A stretch of 8,799 nucleotides of DNA from CAZCZY01 sp964503525 (GTDB lineage: Bacteria; Patescibacteriota; JAUYIX01): the NCBI GenBank assembly GCA_964503525.1, contig CAZCZY010000062.1, positions 1 through 8,799 on the forward strand. Direction: 5' to 3'. The translations under genes and the position numbers were made by a program. A model generated the notes under the pieces. It was not told the DNA's origin and did not search any database. It saw only the letters and a list, made by a program, of their open reading frames with translations. Each line of letters begins with the position of its first letter. Positions within the stretch are counted from its first letter, which is position 1. This document shows, in pieces, positions 1 through 5,232 of the stretch.

Positions 1-27
1 CTAAGTGTAAACCCGTTCTAGGGCCAT

Positions 28-61
28 AAAAAAAAGGGGGGAGTTCGTGATCGAACTCCCC
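28..61 (-). terminator. Intrinsic terminator of the 151-residue orphan gene
   Basis: Read on the minus strand, a perfect 10-bp GC-rich stem (arms at 52-61 and 38-47, four-base loop 48-51) begins 7 bases after the TAA stop of the upstream gene. It is followed by two more C and then eight T (A-run at 28-35 on the plus strand). Stem, loop and U-tract are textbook for Rho-independent termination on this strand. Confidence 0.9.
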
Positions 62-68
62 AAACGTG

Positions 69-524
69 TTACTTGAGCAGCAAACGCATAAGACCTGGAG
101 TCTCAAACGCTTCTGGTGGTTGCCCGGGCGAACCAGTTGTAACGTACAGGCATTCAGCGAGAGGGCCGGATCGTCGTGCTAGGAGCAAGCTGAGTAAAAC
201 GCTGCGCTCCGTTTTCGTTGGCAGATCTTCTACCGCTTTGGCAATGGCAGCACTGCGCTCCGATAAACCGTGTGACGTCGAAATCAGGATGTGTTCCAGT
301 CGAGAAATGGCCAGTGGAAACGCGCCGGTGACAAGACGTTGATCGATTGATGCTCGTCCCTCGTCCTCCCTGAAGCGCTCGCGCTCCCATTTGGCAAGGA
401 CGGTTGAAATCGTGGCTGCCATGTCGTGACCGCCACCGTTACGCAAATGCTCTTCAAGAACCACGCCTCGCCCGAGAGGGTGGCCTGCGTCGCAGAGTTT
501 TTGAAACATCTCAGGCAAATTCAT
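69..524 (-). CDS. Hypothetical protein, 151 residues, unknown family
   Basis: I do not recognise this protein. It is soluble-looking, with no signal peptide or membrane segment. Residues about 35-125 are rich in Ala, Leu, Glu and Arg and look helical; the stretch near 126-142 is Gly/Pro-rich and probably a loop. There is no catalytic motif I can name. The gene itself is well supported. The ATG start has a strong Shine-Dalgarno (GAGGGAGG, complement of 531-538) with a 6-base spacer. A promoter-like pair lies upstream and a strong terminator follows the TAA stop, so it is probably monocistronic. It is divergent from the phosphomannomutase gene. Shadow frames exist on both strands, but only this frame has a ribosome binding site and terminator. 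A role in regulating or serving its neighbour is possible but nothing in the sequence shows it. Confidence 0.75.
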   Translation of the reverse strand: MNLPEMFQKLCDAGHPLGRGVVLEEHLRNGGGHDMAATISTVLAKWERERFREDEGRASIDQRLVTGAFPLAISRLEHILISTSHGLSERSAAIAKAVEDLPTKTERSVLLSLLLARRSGPLAECLYVTTGSPGQPPEAFETPGLMRLLLK

Positions 525-527
525 AAT
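501..527 (+). promoter_or_regulatory. Candidate promoter for the phosphomannomutase gene
   Basis: TTGAAA (501-506, five of six to the -35 consensus) and CATAAT (522-527, five of six to the -10 consensus) are separated by 15 bases, shorter than the ideal 17. The -10 box overlaps the start codon of the divergent gene. It would give a leader of about 95 bases before the phosphomannomutase start. This is sequence resemblance only. Confidence 0.3.
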
Positions 528-589
528 GAACCTCCCTCTCGAACAGTGTCGAGGCAGAAAAATTGGCTCCAGTCCCGAAGGCCTTGCTC

Positions 590-618
590 AACATACTCTG
601 TCTTGCCGGACGTCTCAA
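590..618 (-). promoter_or_regulatory. Candidate sigma70-type promoter of the orphan gene
   Basis: On the minus strand TTGAGA (613-618) and TATGTT (590-595) are exactly 17 bases apart, matching five and four of six consensus positions. Transcription would start near 583, giving a leader of about 60 bases ahead of the strong ribosome binding site of the 151-residue gene. The -35 box overlaps the AAGGG (617-621) that may serve as ribosome binding site for the divergent phosphomannomutase gene. Confidence 0.45.
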
Positions 619-629
619 GGGCCCGTAGC

Positions 630-1985
630 ATGTGGACAATGCTGCATATCAATCCCTCGATCTTTAAGGCCTACGATATTCGTGGAAAATATCCGGATCA
701 CCTCAACGAGGGCTCGGCGTACTTGATTGCGCGTGCTTTTGCGCAATTTCTTAAGGCCCGAAAAATCGTGGTCGGGTACGACATTCGGCCCTCATCAGAA
801 TCCTTGTTTAAAAGTTTTGTAAAAGGGCTCGTCGAGGAGGGCGTTGAAGTGCACGTAATCGGCCTGGCTAGTACACCCTACTTATATTTTTGCGCGAACC
901 AAGCTGACTATGATGGTGCGGCGGTTGTTTCGGCGTCACACCTACCGCCGGATGAGAACGGTTTTAAGTTGACGGGTGCGCGGGCCGCGGCCCTTTCCGT
1001 CGAGTCTGGCTTAAAGGAGATACAGGCATTGGTTCGTGCAGGGATGCCCGATAGAAAAGCAGTCCCCGGCCTCGTAGTCCAAAAGGACTACTCGGCCGTC
1101 TATTTAGATGCGATTACCCGCAACCGTGTGATCGGTAATTTCAAAGTAGCGCTCGACACCGGCAATGGAATGGCGGGCTTAACGGCACCCGCGGTCTTGG
1201 CGCGCTTTCCACAAATCGAAGTGGTGCCACTCTTTACAGACCTAGACGGACGGTTTCCCAATCACCAGCCAAATCCGCACAATCCCGAAACGCTGATCAC
1301 ACTTAAATCCACAATCAAGCAGCAAAAGTGCGCCTTAGGTATAGCCTTTGATGGCGATGGTGACCGCGTTGGGTTTGTGACCGCAACGGGGGATACCGTG
1401 CGCGGTGATTTAGTGACGGCGTTGATTGCGCAGCGACAGTTGCTCAAGCATCCGGGCGAAACGGTTTTGTATGATGTTCGTTCCTCATGGGTAGTACCGG
1501 AGGAAATAAAAAAAGCGGGCGGTCGACCAGTCGAGACACGTGTGGGACACTCGTTTGTAAAACAGGCCATGCGAAAAGAGCGCGCAGTTTTTGGCGGCGA
1601 ACAATCCATGCACTATTATTTTAAGGATTTCTATAGCGTCGATGACGGCAACTTTGCCATGTTAGAAATGTTGGAGCTGCTTACAGAAGCAAAACTCCCG
1701 TTGCACCAACTTCTCGAGCCGCTCAAAAAATATCATCAGTCAGGTGAGATCAATTTAGATGTGACCGATAAGACTGGGTTGCTCGCGGCCGTCGAGGAAC
1801 ATTTCAAGGGAGCAGACCTCTCGCATCTGGATGGCTTGTCGGTAAATTTCTCGGATTGGCACATGAATTTGCGCCCGTCTAACACCGAGAACGTAATACG
1901 ACTTAATCTCGAGGCCAAGTCGAGCGATATTCTAAGTACGCGCCGAAATGAGTTGGCCGAGTTGATTGCACCGTTTAGGGCTTGA
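630..1985 (+). CDS. Phosphomannomutase/phosphoglucomutase
   Basis: Cytosolic alpha-D-phosphohexomutase that interconverts hexose 6- and 1-phosphates (mannose and/or glucose), feeding sugar-nucleotide and envelope glycan synthesis. Numbered from this start (451 residues, normal for the family), all four domain signatures are visible: substrate entry KAYDIRGKYP near 13-22; phosphoserine loop SASHLPPDENGF with the phosphorylated Ser at 103; metal loop DGDGDR at 241-246; sugar-binding loop GGEQSMH at 322-328; and phosphate-binding loop RPSNTEN at 415-421. The first and third loops deviate slightly: the usual SHNP reads SHLP and ESGH reads QSMH. The frame stays open upstream to an ATG at 426, but those 68 residues overlap the divergent gene antisense and do not resemble the family N-terminus. 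ATG 630 (weak AAGGG eight bases upstream) or ATG 639 is the likely start. Whether mannose or glucose is preferred cannot be told from sequence, so no gene symbol is given. Confidence 0.93.
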   Translation: MWTMLHINPSIFKAYDIRGKYPDHLNEGSAYLIARAFAQFLKARKIVVGYDIRPSSESLFKSFVKGLVEEGVEVHVIGLASTPYLYFCANQADYDGAAVVSASHLPPDENGFKLTGARAAALSVESGLKEIQALVRAGMPDRKAVPGLVVQKDYSAVYLDAITRNRVIGNFKVALDTGNGMAGLTAPAVLARFPQIEVVPLFTDLDGRFPNHQPNPHNPETLITLKSTIKQQKCALGIAFDGDGDRVGFVTATGDTVRGDLVTALIAQRQLLKHPGETVLYDVRSSWVVPEEIKKAGGRPVETRVGHSFVKQAMRKERAVFGGEQSMHYYFKDFYSVDDGNFAMLEMLELLTEAKLPLHQLLEPLKKYHQSGEINLDVTDKTGLLAAVEEHFKGADLSHLDGLSVNFSDWHMNLRPSNTENVIRLNLEAKSSDILSTRRNELAELIAPFRA

Positions 1986-1990
1986 CCAGA

Positions 1991-2019
1991 GTTGCGCAAT
2001 TTGCAACACAGTTTGTTGC
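1991..2019 (+). other. Alternative hairpins after the phosphomannomutase gene
   Basis: GCAACA at 2003-2008 can pair perfectly with TGTTGC at 2014-2019 (five-base loop). GCAAC at 2003-2007 can instead pair with GTTGC at 1991-1995, so the two stems exclude each other. No T-tract follows, so this is not an intrinsic terminator. It could be a transcript 3'-end structure or chance. Confidence 0.35.
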
Positions 2020-2090
2020 TCGTAGAGACGTGTGCAATAGTGTTTTGACCCACATGGGACAAGTTTGATTAGTTAGTTCGTTAACAACGT

Positions 2091-2118
2091 AAGCCTCTAA
2101 CAAGGGGCTTGAAGGGAG
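2091..2118 (+). promoter_or_regulatory. Leader hairpin abutting the ribosome binding site of the radical SAM gene
   Basis: AAGCCTC (2091-2097) pairs with GGGGCTT (2104-2110) around a six-base loop, with one G-U pair. The Shine-Dalgarno GAAGGGAG follows directly at 2111-2118, seven bases before the ATG at 2126. The hairpin leaves the Shine-Dalgarno exposed, so it may shield the RNA 5' side or do nothing. The site firmly fixes the start of the downstream gene. No recognised cobalamin riboswitch fits in this short gap. Confidence 0.5.
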
Positions 2119-2125
2119 CATAGCC

Positions 2126-3688
2126 ATGCATGCGCCAGATTTTCCTATTCGCTGTCTTATGGTTTACCCAAAGTTCCCCGCTACTTTTTGGGGCTTTGAA
2201 TTTAGTCGCCGGATCGTCGGACGACCCGGCATGTATCCGCCACTTGGACTTCTCACGGTGGCAGCGCTCTTGCCCAAGCATTGGGAAGTGCGACTGGTTG
2301 ACTTAAACATCGAGCCACTGGGAGAAAAAGATCTCAAGTGGTGCACGGTTGTCATGCTAACCGCCATGCGAATCCAGCGTAAATCGTTTGACGAGATTGT
2401 GCAGCAGGTACATACCGCCGGGAAGCGAGTGATTGCGGGCGGACCGTTTGTCAGCTCCGATCCAGAGGCTGCACCGGATGTGGACTTCATCATTGCTGGT
2501 GAGGTCGAGAACTACATGGCGGAATTCTGCATGCTGTTTGAGCAAGGCCACGCACCGCGGCGAACACAGATCGACACACGTCCCGAAATGGAACGTGCCG
2601 TCGTACCGCGCTTTGACCTACTCAAGAAAAACGGCTACTTCAACATGAGCGTGCAGTTCTCACGAGGCTGTCCGTTCAAGTGTGAGTTTTGCGACATCAT
2701 CGAGTTGTACGGGCGTAAGCCCAGAATCAAGTCAGCACAACAGATGGTCGCCGAACTCGACGCCATTTACGCAACAGGTTTTAGGGGCAGCCTTTTTTTG
2801 GTCGATGACAACTTCATTGGCAACAAAAAAGCGGCCTTAGAAATGTTGCATGTGATTGCGGACTGGCAGGTGGGGCACAGGTACCCATTCAACTGCTACA
2901 CCGAGGCGTCGGTCAATCTGGCCGACGAACCGCTGCTTTTGGAAGCATTACCAAAGGCAGGTTTTACTGCTGTTTTTCTTGGCATCGAGACTCCATCGAG
3001 GGAATCACTGATTGAGACGCAGAAATTTCAGAATCTTCGCACCGAGTTGGACGTCTCAGTTGAGCGCATCACGGCTGCGGGGTTAGAGGTTTTGGCCGGG
3101 TTCATCGTTGGATTTGATTCGGATGACGAGACCATTTTTCAACGTCAGGCCGAGTTCATCCAGAGAAGTCCGATCAGCGTGGCAATGGTGGGAATCCTCG
3201 GCGCCTTGCCGGGTACACAATTGTGGCGTCGGTTGGAGAAGGAAGGACGTCTGTTCAAGAAGTACGATGGGGACATGGTGGACAATCCACCAAACTTCGT
3301 CACCAAGATGCCACTGGAGCAATTGAACGAGGGCTACCTCTGGTTGGTTCGCCAATTGTACGAACCACGGGCGTACTTTGACCGAAGTTTCACTATGCTC
3401 ATGCGGGTTGGCGTTGCGCGCGATGTGCGTCGTCCCTGGCGGCTCAGCCTGGTTGGCGTTGCGTTGCGCTCGATGACTGTGCAGGGTCTGTTTCGTTCAT
3501 ACAGAAAGGAGTACTGGCAATTTCTGTTTAAAGCGTTTCGCAGTAACTGGCGGCTGATGCCCCGCGCATTTGCCAAGGCCGTTATAGCCGAACACTTTAT
3601 CCGGTACACGCGTGATGAACTGACGTCCAGTTTTCGCACGTCACCGGCTGTGGGAGTGCTACAGGCCGACATGGCGGTCGCGGGCTAA
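2126..3688 (+). CDS. B12-binding radical SAM protein, HpnP-like with C-terminal DUF4070-type region
   Basis: Predicted cobalamin-dependent radical S-adenosylmethionine enzyme, most likely a C-methyltransferase; substrate unknown. Residues about 8-145 form the Rossmann-like B12-binding domain (YPPLGLLTVAALLP near 37-50, RVIAGGPFV near 101-109). It lacks the DxHxxG cobalt-ligand motif, as I recall for the hopanoid methylase group. Residues about 170-380 are the radical SAM barrel, with the 4Fe-4S ligands C182, C186 and C189 in CPFKCEFC, followed by DIIELYGR. Later barrel motifs are DDNFIGNKK, TEASVNLAD, FLGIETP and GFIVGFDSDD. Residues about 400-500 are a basic, aromatic region like DUF4070. 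Length and motif order match the HpnP-like class closely, but no hopanoid gene is nearby, so the symbol is withheld. Start: ATG with GAAGGGAG seven bases upstream. It lies 140 bases after the phosphomannomutase gene and ends at a strong terminator, so it may be a one-gene transcript. No convincing promoter was found. Confidence 0.9.
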   Translation: MHAPDFPIRCLMVYPKFPATFWGFEFSRRIVGRPGMYPPLGLLTVAALLPKHWEVRLVDLNIEPLGEKDLKWCTVVMLTAMRIQRKSFDEIVQQVHTAGKRVIAGGPFVSSDPEAAPDVDFIIAGEVENYMAEFCMLFEQGHAPRRTQIDTRPEMERAVVPRFDLLKKNGYFNMSVQFSRGCPFKCEFCDIIELYGRKPRIKSAQQMVAELDAIYATGFRGSLFLVDDNFIGNKKAALEMLHVIADWQVGHRYPFNCYTEASVNLADEPLLLEALPKAGFTAVFLGIETPSRESLIETQKFQNLRTELDVSVERITAAGLEVLAGFIVGFDSDDETIFQRQAEFIQRSPISVAMVGILGALPGTQLWRRLEKEGRLFKKYDGDMVDNPPNFVTKMPLEQLNEGYLWLVRQLYEPRAYFDRSFTMLMRVGVARDVRRPWRLSLVGVALRSMTVQGLFRSYRKEYWQFLFKAFRSNWRLMPRAFAKAVIAEHFIRYTRDELTSSFRTSPAVGVLQADMAVAG

Positions 3689-3696
3689 CGTTAGTC

Positions 3697-3727
3697 AAAG
3701 GCAAACTCAACTGTTTGCCTTTTTTTT
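3697..3727 (+). terminator. Strong intrinsic terminator of the radical SAM gene
   Basis: A 10-bp perfect stem (arms 3697-3706 and 3713-3722, six-base loop 3707-3712) begins 8 bases after the TAA stop and its T-run extends to 3727. On the opposite strand the same stem is followed by only three T, so it would act weakly, if at all, for the convergent coiled-coil gene. Confidence 0.93.
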
Positions 3728-3745
3728 ATCCGGATGAAAATTTTT

Positions 3746-4081
3746 TTACGCCGATTCAGTTTGAGATTTTCCAAAAACCCGCGTTTCTAGGCCGCCGATG
3801 CGGCGCTCGTGGCGGTTGTACTTTGCGCCGACCGCGGCAAGTTCGGCTTCTTGTTTTTTATAGTGCCCGATGTTGCGGTCGATTCGATTAGAATTATCGT
3901 CAATCTTTTTCTCAAGGTTAGCAAAATTTTTATCGAACTTTGTCTCAAGGCCGTCAAAACGAGTCTCAAGGCCGTCAAAACGCGTATCTTGTTTTGTAAA
4001 CCTCTTTTCGAGGTCTGCAACAGCTCGGGCCACGACATCTAAGGTACCGGCGATCCATTTTAAGGTGGGTTGGGGTTTCAT
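3746..4081 (-). CDS. Small coiled-coil protein with heptad repeats, function unknown
   Basis: A 111-residue hydrophilic protein with no signal peptide or membrane segment. Residues about 15-82 carry a seven-residue pattern, with F or L recurring every seven positions from 28 to 56 and two exact copies of RFDGLET at 34-40 and 41-47; the motif half-recurs as GGLETR near 96-101. This predicts a long parallel coiled coil that probably oligomerises. Similar RFDGLE-type proteins are, from memory, frequent in Patescibacteria and of unknown role. Start: the only candidate is ATG 4081, because a TAA lies in frame 18 bases upstream; no Shine-Dalgarno is visible, so it may be translated from a short or leaderless mRNA. 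It is convergent with the radical SAM gene and downstream of trpS on the same strand, 104 bases away. Structural, scaffolding or regulatory roles cannot be told apart. Confidence 0.72.
   Translation of the reverse strand: MKPQPTLKWIAGTLDVVARAVADLEKRFTKQDTRFDGLETRFDGLETKFDKNFANLEKKIDDNSNRIDRNIGHYKKQEAELAAVGAKYNRHERRIGGLETRVFGKSQTESA
3942..3983 (-). repeat. Two tandem 21-bp repeats encoding duplicated heptads
   Basis: Copies at 3942-3962 and 3963-3983 differ only at the last base, and each encodes one RFDGLET-type heptad of the coiled-coil gene. The unit is a multiple of three, so gain or loss of a copy keeps the frame. Near-identity at synonymous positions suggests a recent duplication by slippage rather than selection on protein alone. 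A diverged copy (CTCAAGG) is recognisable near 3911-3917. Confidence 0.85.
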
Positions 4082-4185
4082 CGATTTGAGATTAACATAT
4101 TAACCCGCCAATAATGGAATAGACGTGATTAAAAAAAGCTTAAATCTAGTTGGCTTGCCTGTGGATATGTCCGACAGAGTGTTCC

Positions 4186-5175
4186 TTAGCGCAACCCGAC
4201 TTTTTTACGAACAACTTCCATCGTTCGCTCAGCACGCGAGCGAGCTTGTTCCGCATTGGAGGTGAGCAATCGCATCAGCCAATCGTCGCCGCGCGAGACA
4301 ATTTCTTTGTAGCGCGTTTGCAACGGCTGCAAAAAACCAGAAAAATTCTTGGCAACTAACTCTTTGTATGGTTCGCAATTACGATTCTCCAATCGACATT
4401 GCTGCGAGAGTGTTTTTGTCGTCACTGAAGGAAACATTTGGTCGTGCAATTCAAAAATGGTAATTGGCTTTTTTCCTTCGTACTCAGTGGGGGCCGGCGG
4501 GTTCGCGACTGCTTTTCGAATTTTTTTACGAATCGTTTCTGTGTTATCTAATAAATCAATCGTATTGCCAATCGATTTAGACATTTTTTGTCGGCCGTCA
4601 GTGCCAATGACGCGAGCACTCTCGGTTACCAAAACTTCTGGTACAACAAAGGTCTTACCAAACTGGGTATTAAATTTACGAGCAGCATGTCGCGTCAGCT
4701 CAACGTGCTGCGCCTGATCTTGTCCCACGGGTACGACATCAGCGCCGTACAATAAAATGTCGGCAGCCATTAACACCGGATAGCTAAATAAACCAACGTT
4801 GACCGATTTATGCTGTTCGGACTTTTCTTTGTACTGCGTCATACGTTCTAGCTCGGCAATTGGCAGCAAGGTGCTCAAAATCCAGGCGAGCTCCGTGTGT
4901 TGTGGAACATGTGACTGTACAAAAATCAAACAACGTTCGGGATCGACTCCAGCTGCTAGGTAAATCCGCACTAAATCTTTTACGCGCTCACGCAAGGCCG
5001 CTGCCTCATAGGGGACGGTCATCGCATGTAAATCCGCCACAAACAACACGCACTCGTACTTTTTTTGAAGTTCGAGCACTTGCTGTATGGAGCTTACGTA
5101 ATTGCCGATGTGTAAGCTTCCGGTTGGTTGCAATCCTGTTATCGCAGTTTTTACGGTCGCTGATTTTTCTAGCAT
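4186..5175 (-). CDS. trpS: Tryptophanyl-tRNA synthetase
   Basis: Class Ic aminoacyl-tRNA synthetase that charges tRNA-Trp with tryptophan using ATP in the cytosol; acts as a homodimer. Numbered from an upstream GTG at 5181 (331 residues, normal length), it shows TGLQPTGSLHIGNY at 15-28 with the HIGH-type signature HIGN, the VADLHAMTVP segment near 48-57, the tryptophan pocket LMAADILLYGADVVPVGQDQ at 137-156 and KMSKS at 199-203. The helical C-terminal part from about 210 is complete. Two starts are possible, GTG 5181 and ATG 5175, two codons apart; neither has a Shine-Dalgarno, and I prefer the ATG. The gene follows RNase J by 57 bases on the same strand and is probably co-transcribed with it. 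A 7-bp hairpin encloses the start region and may affect initiation. There is no room for a T-box leader. No strong terminator follows. Confidence 0.96.
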   Translation of the reverse strand: MLEKSATVKTAITGLQPTGSLHIGNYVSSIQQVLELQKKYECVLFVADLHAMTVPYEAAALRERVKDLVRIYLAAGVDPERCLIFVQSHVPQHTELAWILSTLLPIAELERMTQYKEKSEQHKSVNVGLFSYPVLMAADILLYGADVVPVGQDQAQHVELTRHAARKFNTQFGKTFVVPEVLVTESARVIGTDGRQKMSKSIGNTIDLLDNTETIRKKIRKAVANPPAPTEYEGKKPITIFELHDQMFPSVTTKTLSQQCRLENRNCEPYKELVAKNFSGFLQPLQTRYKEIVSRGDDWLMRLLTSNAEQARSRAERTMEVVRKKVGLR

Positions 5176-5189
5176 GGCCACTATGCTAG
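5169..5189 (-). promoter_or_regulatory. Hairpin enclosing the trpS start codon
   Basis: CTAGCAT (5169-5175) and ATGCTAG (5183-5189) form a perfect 7-bp inverted repeat with a seven-base loop. In the mRNA the ATG at 5175 lies in the stem and the alternative GTG at 5181 opens the loop. With no Shine-Dalgarno present, such a structure could limit or position initiation. Function is inferred from position only. Confidence 0.5.
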
Positions 5190-5191
5190 CA

Positions 5192-5214
5192 GGTGGCGCG
5201 ATGTTGGCGCCACC
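5192..5214 (-). other. GC-rich hairpin between RNase J and trpS
   Basis: A perfect 8-bp stem, GGTGGCGC (5192-5199) with GCGCCACC (5207-5214), and a seven-base loop. No T-run follows on the minus strand, so it is not a standard terminator. It may be a processing site, an RNA-stability element or a barrier between the two reading frames. A smaller 5-bp stem (5226-5230 with 5235-5239) covers the RNase J stop codon just upstream. Confidence 0.55.
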
Positions 5215-5232
5215 GTTGCTTTTAATGCCTCT

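Noticed and set aside
1..27. An 8-codon minus-strand ORF from the ATG at 25-27 to a TAG at 1-3.
   Set aside because: It lies right after the terminator T-run, has no ribosome binding site and is too short to separate from chance.
2045..2072. Promoter TTGACC ... GATTAG for the radical SAM gene.
   Set aside because: The -35 box is good but the -10 matches only three of six positions; not enough for a feature.
3728..3735. ATCCGGAT palindrome between the convergent genes.
   Set aside because: An isolated 8-base palindrome is expected by chance and has no partner site nearby.
4131..4156. Possible trpS terminator: AAGC/GCTT stem before seven T on the minus strand.
   Set aside because: Only four base pairs around a 13-base loop; too weak to call. 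The stretch 4082-4185 otherwise shows nothing convincing.
4159..4177. Imperfect hairpin (CTGTGGA with TCC-ACAG, one bulged G) downstream of trpS.
   Set aside because: Bulged and not followed by a T-run; no supported role.
5182..5232. T-box or trp attenuator upstream of trpS.
   Set aside because: The gap is about 50 bases, far too short for a T-box, and contains no terminator with a U-tract or leader peptide with Trp codons.
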